This document shows, in pieces, positions 26,892-34,246 of a stretch of 64,000 nt of DNA (positions within the stretch are counted from its first letter, which is position 1; the number at the start of each line of letters is the position of its first letter). This stretch comes from Pseudomonas cichorii (lineage in GTDB: Bacteria > Pseudomonadota > Gammaproteobacteria > Pseudomonadales > Pseudomonadaceae): NCBI RefSeq assembly GCF_018343775.1, contig NZ_CP074349.1:2718001-2782000 (forward strand), written 5' to 3'. The position numbers and the translations under genes are program-made. The notes under the pieces are model-generated. The model searched no databases. It was not told the origin of the DNA and saw only the letters and a program-made list of their open reading frames with translations.

Positions 26892-27731
26892 ATGCCGACT
26901 CGCTCATCCGTTTCACGTTTCTTCCCGGCCATGCTGGGGCTGTTTGCCGGTCTTGCGGTCAGTGGTTCGGCACTGGCCGATGCCACCCTGGACAAGATCC
27001 AGGAGCGTCATCGTCTGGTGGTGGGCGTGTTGTTGTCCGGCGGGCCTTTTGGCTCCATCGATCCGGCGACCCAGAAGCCTAAAGGCGCGAACGTGGATCT
27101 GGCTGAAGACCTGGGACGCCGTCTGGGCGTCGAGGTGGAGCTGGTGTCGGTATTGACGGCCAATCGCGTGCAATTCCTGCAACAAGGCAAGGTCGATCTG
27201 TTGATCGCCAATATGGAGTGGACCCCGGAGCGCGGGCAGATTCTCGGTTCGGTACCGACACCTTTTTACAAGGTCGGTGGCACAGCCGTTGTGCTCAAGG
27301 ACAGCAAGATCACCCGTTGGGAGGATCTCAAGGGCCAACCTGTCTGCACGTCTCAGGGCAGCAGCTACATCAAACCGTTGACCGGGTTCGGTGCCGAACT
27401 CAAGGCGTTCAAAAGCTCCGCCGAATCCTTGCTGGCGCTGCGCGGCAATAATTGTGTCGCGGCTGTGCATGACGCCACGCTGATCAATCCGCTACTGGCC
27501 AGCAACGAGGAGTGGAAGGGCTATCGCGCCATTCTCCCGGAACTGAACCCGGCACCTTCGGTGATCTGGACTCGCCTGGGCGAAACCGACACTCAGGCGC
27601 GTCTGGACAGCATCGTCAAGGACTGGCATCGCACCGGCTGGCTGATCGAAGTCGAAAAACGCCACAACATCACGCCAGCCTCCCCGGCACTGGTGGAGCT
27701 GCATGAGCAGTTCAAGGCCAAGGGTGCCTGA
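26892..27731 (+). CDS. amino-acid ABC transporter periplasmic binding protein (copy 1)
   Basis: 279 aa, family-3 solute-binding protein. Signal peptide ends near residue 29 (GSALA, then DATLDKI). The mature protein has the type-II binding fold: LVVGVLLSGGPFGSIDPAT, VDLAEDLGRRLGVEVELV, the NRVQFLQQGKVDLLIANM segment and VCTSQGSSY. The frame is open further upstream, but the ATG at 26892 has a GGGGAA ribosome site. It is about half identical by eye to the next gene, sharing ADATLDKIQERH and NRVQFLQQGKVDLLIANM, so the two are tandem duplicates. Polar or sulfur-containing amino acid as ligand (inference from the operon). Confidence 0.9.
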   Translation: MPTRSSVSRFFPAMLGLFAGLAVSGSALADATLDKIQERHRLVVGVLLSGGPFGSIDPATQKPKGANVDLAEDLGRRLGVEVELVSVLTANRVQFLQQGKVDLLIANMEWTPERGQILGSVPTPFYKVGGTAVVLKDSKITRWEDLKGQPVCTSQGSSYIKPLTGFGAELKAFKSSAESLLALRGNNCVAAVHDATLINPLLASNEEWKGYRAILPELNPAPSVIWTRLGETDTQARLDSIVKDWHRTGWLIEVEKRHNITPASPALVELHEQFKAKGA

Positions 27732-27749
27732 TCGTTCTCCCATTTCCCT

Positions 27750-27770
27750 GCCGACGCGCCTAGCGTCGGC
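27750..27770 (+). promoter_or_regulatory. intercistronic hairpin between the tandem binding-protein genes
   Basis: GCCGACGC, 5-base loop, GCGTCGGC: a perfect 8-bp stem in the 57-base gap. No T-run follows, so it is more likely an mRNA-stabilising or attenuating element than a full terminator. Confidence 0.5.
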
Positions 27771-27788
27771 CATTCAAGGAAGGCTCCC

Positions 27789-28628
27789 ATGAGCAGATTT
27801 TTTACAGCCAAGACGCTGACCGCGCTGGGGCTGGTCCTGTGCGCCGGGCTGGCCAGTGCCGACGCGACCCTGGACAAGATTCAGGAACGCCACAAGATCA
27901 GCATCGGTGTGATCCTCAGCGGTCCTCCGTTCGGCACCATTGATCCCAAGACCGGCGAGCATCTGGGCTATAACGTCGAGCTGTCGAAGGAAATCGCCAA
28001 GCGTCTGAACGTGGAGCTGGAAACCGTTTCGGTGCTGGCCCCCAACCGCGTGCAGTTCTTGCAGCAAGGCAAGGTCGATCTGTTGATCGCCAACATGCAA
28101 CTGACTGAAGAGCGTGCGCAGATTCTCGATTACGTGCCCACGCCTTACGAGGAAGTCGGCGGGGCGGCGCTGATCCGCAAGGGCGCGGGGATCAGCAAAT
28201 GGGAAGACCTCAAGGACAAGCCGGTGTGCGTGTCCCAGGGCAGCAATTTCATCAAGCCGTTGCAGGAAGTCTATGGCGCGCAAATCAAGGCATTTCGCAG
28301 CCAGTCCGAATCGCTGCTGTCGTTGCGTGGCAATGGTTGTGTGGCCGCGGTGCATGTCAGCCCGACCATGCATACCTTGTTGGCCGATGCGGAATGGTCC
28401 GGCTTCGAGATTCCCTTGGCCACGGACCTGATTCCCTCCAAATCGGTGATCTGGCTGCGCAAGGGCGAGAAAGACATTCAGGCCCGTCTGGACGCCATTG
28501 TTCGTGACTGGCATCGCAGCGGCTGGTTGATCGAACTGGGTCATCGCACCGGTATGGCGCCGTCCCAGGCCTTGCATGATCTGCATGAGCAATACCGCAA
28601 TGCAGCGCCGCTGGCTGCCACGCCATGA
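27789..28628 (+). CDS. amino-acid ABC transporter periplasmic binding protein (copy 2)
   Basis: 279 aa, same family and length as copy 1. Signal peptide to about residue 25 (LCAGLASA, then DATLDKI). It keeps ISIGVILSGPPFGTIDPKTG, the identical NRVQFLQQGKVDLLIANM block and VCVSQGSNF. Differences are concentrated around the ligand-cleft positions (for example IANMQLTEER against IANMEWTPER), so the two proteins may bind related but not identical ligands. An AGGAAGG ribosome site precedes the ATG. The stop overlaps the start of the FAD dehydrogenase gene (ATGA), which ties transport to metabolism. Confidence 0.9.
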   Translation: MSRFFTAKTLTALGLVLCAGLASADATLDKIQERHKISIGVILSGPPFGTIDPKTGEHLGYNVELSKEIAKRLNVELETVSVLAPNRVQFLQQGKVDLLIANMQLTEERAQILDYVPTPYEEVGGAALIRKGAGISKWEDLKDKPVCVSQGSNFIKPLQEVYGAQIKAFRSQSESLLSLRGNGCVAAVHVSPTMHTLLADAEWSGFEIPLATDLIPSKSVIWLRKGEKDIQARLDAIVRDWHRSGWLIELGHRTGMAPSQALHDLHEQYRNAAPLAATP

Positions 28629-30046
28629 GTGATGGACTGTTCCAGGCATTGCAGCAACTGTTGGGCGCCAGTCATGTGCAGACTGGCGAACAGGCCCGTG
28701 AGCGCTTGACTGACAAGCAGGAACGCTATGTCGGGCAAGTGGTCGCGGCGGTGCGTCCTGCGGACACCGAACAGGTCGCCGCCGTGGTGCGTTTGTGTGT
28801 CGCCCATGCTGCACCCGTGGTGGTGCAGGGCGGCAACACGGGCCTGATGGGCGCTGCAACGCCGGATGCCAGCGGCAAGGCCGTGTTGTTGCTGCTGGAG
28901 CGCATGAACCGTGTGCGTGAGATCGACACCGATAACGACACCCTGACGGTCGAAGCCGGCTGCATCCTGCAACATCTGCAGGACATCGCTCGCAAGGCTG
29001 ACCGCCTGTTCCCGCTCAGCCTGGGCGCGCAAGGCAGTTGCACCATTGGCGGCAACCTGGGCACCAATGCCGGTGGCAACGCCGTATTGCGTTATGGCAA
29101 TGCCCGCGAACTGACGCTGGGGCTTGAAGTGGTCACGGCCCAGGGTGAAATCTGGGAAGGGCTGCGCGGTCTGCGCAAGGACAATACCGGTTATGACCTG
29201 CGGGACCTGTTCATCGGCAGCGAAGGTACGCTGGGCATTATCACTGCAGCGACCTTGAAACTGTTCCCACTGCCCAAGGCGCAACTCACGGCATTTCTGG
29301 CGTTTGAGTCACTGGCCCAGGCGGTGCGTTTCCTGTCCCACGCCCGTGCCGGGTTTGGAGCAAGCCTGACCGCTTTCGAGCTGCTTTCGGCTGACTGCCT
29401 GACCTTGCTGCGTGAACAGTTTCCACAAGGGCCGCAACCCTTCAGCCATGCTGCGTACCCTTGGTTCGCCTTGCTGGAACTGTCCGATAACCACAGCGAA
29501 AGCCATGCGCGGCAGAGTTTTGAAGCCGTGTTAGGCGATGCATTTGAAGTCGATCTGCTCAGCGATGCCCTGATTGCCGAAAGCCTGGCCCAGAGCCAGG
29601 CGCTGTGGCAGTTGCGCGAGAACATGAGCGATGCCCAGCGGCGTGCCGGGCGCAATATGAAGCACGATATCTCGGTGCCGATTTCCCGTGTCGTTGAGTT
29701 CGTGACCCGGACCGATGCCTTGTTGCAAGAGCACTTTCCCGGTGTACGCAACTTCACGTTTGGTCACCTGGGTGATGGCAACCTGCATTACAACGTCGCG
29801 CATCCGCTGGGCTCCACGGTCGAGGCGCACATGGCTCGTTACGCCGAACTGAGCGAGCGGGTGCACGACAGCGCCCATGCCCATGGCGGCTCGATCAGCG
29901 CCGAACACGGCATCGGCCAGCGCAAGCTGGACATGCTGTCCCGTTACAAAAGCCCTGTGGAACTGGATCTGATGCGCCGCATCAAGCAGGCACTGGACCC
30001 GAACAACCTGCTCAATCCGGGCAAGGTACTGGAGGCCCGAGCATGA
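28625..30046 (+). CDS. FAD-linked 2-hydroxyacid dehydrogenase (GlcD/D-2-hydroxyglutarate dehydrogenase-like)
   Basis: 473 aa. N-terminal FAD-binding type-4 domain (about 35-215) with VVVQGGNTGLMGAATP and the NLGTNAGGNAVLRYGN phosphate-binding stretch, and a C-terminal oxidase domain (about 240-470) with HLGDGNLHYN and the ISAEHGIGQRKLD motif expected of D-lactate/D-2-hydroxyglutarate dehydrogenases. It should oxidise a D-2-hydroxyacid to a 2-oxoacid, passing electrons to a quinone or ETF. No membrane segment. In this operon a plausible substrate is the hydroxy analogue of the transported amino acid (inference). Coupled by ATGA overlaps on both sides. Confidence 0.86.
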   Translation: MSDGLFQALQQLLGASHVQTGEQARERLTDKQERYVGQVVAAVRPADTEQVAAVVRLCVAHAAPVVVQGGNTGLMGAATPDASGKAVLLLLERMNRVREIDTDNDTLTVEAGCILQHLQDIARKADRLFPLSLGAQGSCTIGGNLGTNAGGNAVLRYGNARELTLGLEVVTAQGEIWEGLRGLRKDNTGYDLRDLFIGSEGTLGIITAATLKLFPLPKAQLTAFLAFESLAQAVRFLSHARAGFGASLTAFELLSADCLTLLREQFPQGPQPFSHAAYPWFALLELSDNHSESHARQSFEAVLGDAFEVDLLSDALIAESLAQSQALWQLRENMSDAQRRAGRNMKHDISVPISRVVEFVTRTDALLQEHFPGVRNFTFGHLGDGNLHYNVAHPLGSTVEAHMARYAELSERVHDSAHAHGGSISAEHGIGQRKLDMLSRYKSPVELDLMRRIKQALDPNNLLNPGKVLEARA

Positions 30047-31260
30047 GCATCGGCTTGTCAAAACGCGTACAGCGCGTCTCGCTTTCGGCCAACGCCGCCG
30101 CCAAATCCCGGGCTACCGCCTTGCGCGATGCCGGGGTGGATATTCTCGACCTGACCACCGGCGAGCCGGATTTCGACACCCCTGAACACATCAAGCAGGC
30201 AGCCTTCAAGGCCATTGCCGCGGGTGCCACCAAATACACACCGACCCCCGGTGTGCGGGCCTTGCGCGAAGCGGTGCAAGGCAAGTTGCAGCGCGAAAAC
30301 GCTCTGGATTATCCATTGGCTTCCATCGTGATAGCCAACGGTGCCAAGCAGATCATCTTCAATGCATTCGCCGCGACCCTGAATGACGGCGACGAAGTGC
30401 TGGTGCCAGTGCCGTACTGGCCGTCATTCCCGGACAGTGTGCGTTTCAATGGCGGTGAGCCGGTGTTTATCGAGTGCGGCCTGGAGCAAGGCTGCAAGCT
30501 GACCCCGACGCAACTGGAACGCCATATCGGTGAGCGAACGCGCTGGCTGATCCTCAACGGGCCGGGCAACCCCAGTGGCGCGGTGTATAGCGAGGCGGAG
30601 CTGTTGGCGCTGGCTGACGTGCTGCGTCGTCATCCGCACGTGCTGGTGTTGCTGGACGAGTTGTACGAGCACATTCGTTTCGACGGGCAACCTGCCCAGA
30701 GCTTGCTCAATGTCGCGCCGGACTTGCAGCCGCGCTGCCTGCTGGTGGGCGGCGTGTCCAAGACTTACGCCATGACCGGCTGGCGGGTCGGCTTCGGGGC
30801 CGGACCGCATGAACTCACCACGGCCATGACCGTGGTGCAATCGCAGTCGACCTCCGGAGCTTCATCGGTGGGGCAGGCTGCGGCATTGGCAGCGTTTGAG
30901 GGCGGGCTGGAGTTTCTGCCGCAACACGTGGCGGCCTACCACCTGCGCCGGGACTTGCTGGTTGAAACCCTGAGTGCCGTCGATGGCCTTGAAGTGCTGG
31001 TGCCCCAGGGCGGCTTCTTTGTTTTCGTGCGGTGCGCCGGGTTGCTGGGTCGCTATCGCCCGGACGGCCTGCAACTGGAAAACGATGCCGATGTGGTCGC
31101 CTGGCTGCTGGAGTCCGGCGTGGCCGGTGTCGCAGGCAGTGCTTATGGTTTGTCGCCGTGGTTTCGCCTGTCGATTGCCACGGCCACCGAAACCGTGATC
31201 GAAGCCGGGCAGCGTATTGCCCGTGCCTGTGCGCAGTTGAGTGTGGGGGAGGCGCCATGA
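30043..31260 (+). CDS. class-I PLP aminotransferase
   Basis: 405 aa, aspartate-aminotransferase fold type I. Seen: LTTGEPDFDTPEHIKQAA, YTPTPGVRALREA, LNGPGNPSGAVYSE (substrate Asn), LLDELYEH, and the PLP lysine in GGVSKTYAMTGWRVGF. It probably interconverts the transported amino acid with its 2-oxoacid, which would link to the 2-hydroxyacid dehydrogenase just upstream. General architecture matches aspartate/tyrosine aminotransferases; the true substrate cannot be read from sequence. Overlaps by four bases with both neighbours, so translation is coupled through to the permease genes. Confidence 0.88.
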   Translation: MSIGLSKRVQRVSLSANAAAKSRATALRDAGVDILDLTTGEPDFDTPEHIKQAAFKAIAAGATKYTPTPGVRALREAVQGKLQRENALDYPLASIVIANGAKQIIFNAFAATLNDGDEVLVPVPYWPSFPDSVRFNGGEPVFIECGLEQGCKLTPTQLERHIGERTRWLILNGPGNPSGAVYSEAELLALADVLRRHPHVLVLLDELYEHIRFDGQPAQSLLNVAPDLQPRCLLVGGVSKTYAMTGWRVGFGAGPHELTTAMTVVQSQSTSGASSVGQAAALAAFEGGLEFLPQHVAAYHLRRDLLVETLSAVDGLEVLVPQGGFFVFVRCAGLLGRYRPDGLQLENDADVVAWLLESGVAGVAGSAYGLSPWFRLSIATATETVIEAGQRIARACAQLSVGEAP

Positions 31261-31991
31261 GTCACTTGCTGGAGTCGTTCGTACAGTGGACGGCCGGATT
31301 TGGCCTGAACTACGCCTTTCTGCTGGATGCCTATCAGCGCGGCACGATGGTCGACGGGGCGTTGACCACCTTGCTGCTGTGCCTGCTCACCATCGTTGGC
31401 AGCCTGCTGGTGGGTGTCGCCCTGGCGGCCATGCTCACTTCGGGCAAGCCATGGCTGCGTTCGCCAGCCAGAGTATTCATTGAAGTCACCCGCAATACGC
31501 CGACGCTGGTGCAACTGTATTGCGCCTTTCTGGTGTTGAACATGCTGTTGACCCAGGCCGTCGGTGCAGCCAATCCGCTGACACCTTTCGCCTGGGTGGT
31601 GATCGTGATTTCTCTGCACAAGGGGGCTTTCCATGCTGAAGCCTTGCGGGCCGGTATCGAAGCGGTTCCTTCCGTGACCCTGGAAGCCGCCAGCTCTCTG
31701 GCTTTCAACAGTCGCCAGTTGCTGTGGAACGTGCAGTTGCCACTGGCTGTGCGTTTTGCCTTGCCATCGCTGATCAATAACCTGATCGATCTGGTGAAGA
31801 TGACTGCCGTGGCTTCGGCCATCGCGGTGGGGGACATCACCTATGCGGCGATCATGATCTGGACCCAGAGCGATAACGTGCTGGAACTGATGATCCTGAT
31901 CCTGAGCTTTTTCGGCTTGCTCAGCTTTATCGTCAACTGTGCAGGGCGCGCCCTGGAATCACGCCTGAGGATGCCCGGCTATGGCCATTGA
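31257..31991 (+). CDS. amino-acid ABC transporter permease (1)
   Basis: 244 aa, His/Glu/Gln/Arg-opine family permease. Several membrane segments are visible (LLLCLLTIVGSLLVGVALAAML; LVQLYCAFLVLNMLL; FAWVVIVISL; LMILILSFFGLLSFIV). The EAA loop (EAASSLAFNSRQLLWNVQLPLAV in pieces: EAASSLAF, NVQLPLAVRFALPSL) contacts the ATPase. The open frame extends upstream, but the ATG at 31257 sits in an ATGA overlap with the aminotransferase stop. Forms a heterodimer with the next gene product in the inner membrane. Confidence 0.9.
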   Translation: MSHLLESFVQWTAGFGLNYAFLLDAYQRGTMVDGALTTLLLCLLTIVGSLLVGVALAAMLTSGKPWLRSPARVFIEVTRNTPTLVQLYCAFLVLNMLLTQAVGAANPLTPFAWVVIVISLHKGAFHAEALRAGIEAVPSVTLEAASSLAFNSRQLLWNVQLPLAVRFALPSLINNLIDLVKMTAVASAIAVGDITYAAIMIWTQSDNVLELMILILSFFGLLSFIVNCAGRALESRLRMPGYGH

Positions 31992-32769
31992 TTCATCGGT
32001 TGCCACGCCTGTCGCGTGGCCGCGTCGCCATTTACTGGCGCTGACACTGGTTGTTCTGGCGGTTGCCTGGCTGATTTTCGGTGCGCCGAACAGCCCGGTG
32101 TTCCTGGCATTGATGCAGTGGTCGCCTGCTTTGGCAGTGGGTTTTGGCCAGAACATCCTGATCAGTCTGGTTGCCATCGGTCTGGGGACGGTGTTCGGGC
32201 TGCTGGTCGGCGCTCTGGGAATGTCGCCTTTCAGGCTGCTGCGCCTGCCTGCGCGAATCTGGATACAGATCTTTCGCAATGCGCCCTGGCTGGTGCTGAT
32301 CTATTTCACCACTTATGTGTTCCCGTTCGAGATCAAGATCGGCAGCACCTATATCTCGTTTCCCGACTGGGTGAAGGTCACCATCGGCCTGGCTTTGCCG
32401 GCCAGTGCCAATGTCGCGGAAATCTTCAGGGGAGCCGTGGCGTCGATCCCCAGCACCCAATGGGAAGCCGCACGTTCGCTGGCGTTCACCCGTGGGCAGA
32501 TATTCACCTCGATCATCCTGCCGCAGTGCTTCAAACGCATGCTGCCGCCGTGGATGAACCTCTACGCGGTTATCACCATGGGCACGGCACTGGCTTCGCT
32601 GGTGGGTGTGCATGACGTGATCGACACCGCGCAGATTGCCAGCAACACCGTCAATCAGACCGGTTTCACCGTGATCATTTATTGCAGCCTGCTGGTGCTG
32701 TTCTTTGCCTATTGCTACCCGATTTCCCGTCTGACCCAACGCCTGGAGCGACGTTATGCCTTCTATTGA
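31981..32769 (+). CDS. amino-acid ABC transporter permease (2)
   Basis: 262 aa, second permease of the same importer. Starts 11 bases inside the previous gene. Membrane segments include LLALTLVVLAVAWLIFG, ILISLVAIGLGTVFGLLVGAL and a C-terminal TVIIYCSLLVLFFAYCYPI. The EAA motif is WEAARSLAFTRGQIF followed by IILPQCFKRMLPPWMN. The N-terminal region is longer than in permease 1. Overlaps the ATPase gene by 14 bases. Confidence 0.9.
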   Translation: MAIDSSVATPVAWPRRHLLALTLVVLAVAWLIFGAPNSPVFLALMQWSPALAVGFGQNILISLVAIGLGTVFGLLVGALGMSPFRLLRLPARIWIQIFRNAPWLVLIYFTTYVFPFEIKIGSTYISFPDWVKVTIGLALPASANVAEIFRGAVASIPSTQWEAARSLAFTRGQIFTSIILPQCFKRMLPPWMNLYAVITMGTALASLVGVHDVIDTAQIASNTVNQTGFTVIIYCSLLVLFFAYCYPISRLTQRLERRYAFY

Positions 32770-33592
32770 TTCTGGCGCCGAGCCTCTGGTCAGTCTGCGC
32801 GACCTGCACCTGTCATTTGGCAGCAACCTGGTGCTCAAGGGCATCGATCTGGATGTGCAGCGCGGTCAGGCAGTGTCGATCATCGGCCCGTCCGGTTCGG
32901 GCAAGTCAACCATCCTGCGCTGCATCACCGGGCTGTTGCAGACCCAGCGCGGCACCATCCGCGTGGGCAATACCGACGTTCATGCCCTGACCCGCGAAGC
33001 GGAGCGTATCGAACTGCGCAAACGCGTGGGTTTTGTGTTCCAGCAGTACAACCTGTTTCCGCATCTGTCGGTGCTGGAAAACCTGGTAATCGCCCCGCGC
33101 AAGGTGCTGGGGATCGAGCGCGCCGAAGCTGAGAAACAGGCGCGTGCCTTGCTCGCCAAGGTGCGTATGGAACACAAGGCCGATGCTTATCCTGGGCAAT
33201 TGTCCGGTGGCCAGCAGCAGCGAGTTGCGATTGCCCGGGCCTTGACCATGCGCCCGGAACTGATCCTGTTCGACGAAGTGACCTCGGCCCTGGACCCGGA
33301 AACTGTCGGTGAAGTGCTGACCGTAATCCGCGAGCTGACCGAAGAAGGCATGACCTGTGTGCTGGTGACCCACGAAATGCGTTTCGCCGAAGAAATCAGC
33401 GACGTGGTGTATTTCACCGAGAACGGCCTGATCGTCGAGCACGGCAGCGCCGAGCAGATATTCCAGCGTCCGACCAGTGAGCGAACCCGCGAGTTTCTGC
33501 GCCACGCTCTGGGTGATTCCGGACGTCGTCCGCCGGTGTCCTCCGACCCGTTTGCACTGAGCAATATCAGCCGTTACAGCCTGTCCGTATAA
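32756..33592 (+). CDS. amino-acid ABC transporter ATP-binding protein
   Basis: 278 aa, GlnQ/HisP-type ATPase. Walker A GPSGSGKST near residue 45, Q-loop FQQYNLFPHLSVLENL, signature LSGGQQQRVAIARAL, Walker B LILFDEVTSALDPE and the H-loop VTHEMRFA are all intact. The C-terminus carries about 25 extra residues past the usual end. With the two permeases and two binding proteins it completes an importer; the ordering with enzyme genes between binding proteins and permeases is unusual. Confidence 0.93.
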   Translation: MPSIDSGAEPLVSLRDLHLSFGSNLVLKGIDLDVQRGQAVSIIGPSGSGKSTILRCITGLLQTQRGTIRVGNTDVHALTREAERIELRKRVGFVFQQYNLFPHLSVLENLVIAPRKVLGIERAEAEKQARALLAKVRMEHKADAYPGQLSGGQQQRVAIARALTMRPELILFDEVTSALDPETVGEVLTVIRELTEEGMTCVLVTHEMRFAEEISDVVYFTENGLIVEHGSAEQIFQRPTSERTREFLRHALGDSGRRPPVSSDPFALSNISRYSLSV

Positions 33593-33622
33593 CTAAAATC
33601 GAACCCCACCGGGAGCTACCTG

Positions 33623-34216
33623 ATGAGCAACGCAAACCGAACCCAAGTGATTGAAAATTTTCTGCAGCAGATCCGTGTCATCAACCAGCGCGGCGTAGAC
33701 CGCGAGGCGTTGAAGGAAATCATCGCGCTGCTGGAAGACTTGGCCAAGCGCCATGACCTGTTCAACTTTACCGAGTTTCCTGCGCCGGTACCGGGGCAGG
33801 GCGAGACTGCTTTCCGCTATCGCCTGAACGATGATGGCGAGACCCCGACCCTGTACATGAACTCGCTGCTGCCGGGCAAAAGCACCTTGCCGCACAACCA
33901 TGAAACCTGGGCGGTGATCGTTGCCGTGCAGGGCCAGGAGATCAACTACGTCTGGGCGCGTACCGACGATGGCAGCGACCCGGCCTTCGCTCGTCTGGAG
34001 CTGGAAAAGGAAGTCATTGTCCAGCCAGGCACCCCCATCGGTTTCCTGGGCGAAGACTTGCATGGCATCAAGGTCACGGGCGAAGAGCCGACCTTGCACT
34101 TTCACCTGTATGGCCGCCCGCTGGAATCGCTCAACGGGCGTTTCGGTGTCAATGAAGAAGGCCGTGTCCTGAACTACAACGCCTCGCAGATGGCACCGTC
34201 GATTCAGGCTTATTGA
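33623..34216 (+). CDS. cupin-type thiol (cysteine) dioxygenase family protein
   Basis: 197 aa. Cupin fold resembling cysteine dioxygenase / 3-mercaptopropionate dioxygenase, non-heme iron enzymes that oxidise a thiol to a sulfinate with O2. Seen: the metal-ligand pair HNH in STLPHNHETWAVI (residues about 93-95), a third His in GEDLHGIKV, and the LHFHLYG strand that parallels S-HVYG in known thiol dioxygenases. Substrate specificity cannot be read. A ribosome site (CGGGAG) precedes the ATG. It sits between the transporter ATPase and the rhodanese/PLP-lyase fusion, which strengthens a sulfur role for the operon. Confidence 0.8.
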   Translation: MSNANRTQVIENFLQQIRVINQRGVDREALKEIIALLEDLAKRHDLFNFTEFPAPVPGQGETAFRYRLNDDGETPTLYMNSLLPGKSTLPHNHETWAVIVAVQGQEINYVWARTDDGSDPAFARLELEKEVIVQPGTPIGFLGEDLHGIKVTGEEPTLHFHLYGRPLESLNGRFGVNEEGRVLNYNASQMAPSIQAY

Positions 34217-34246
34217 TAGCCAGCACAGGTTTCCCCTTTCACTTTT

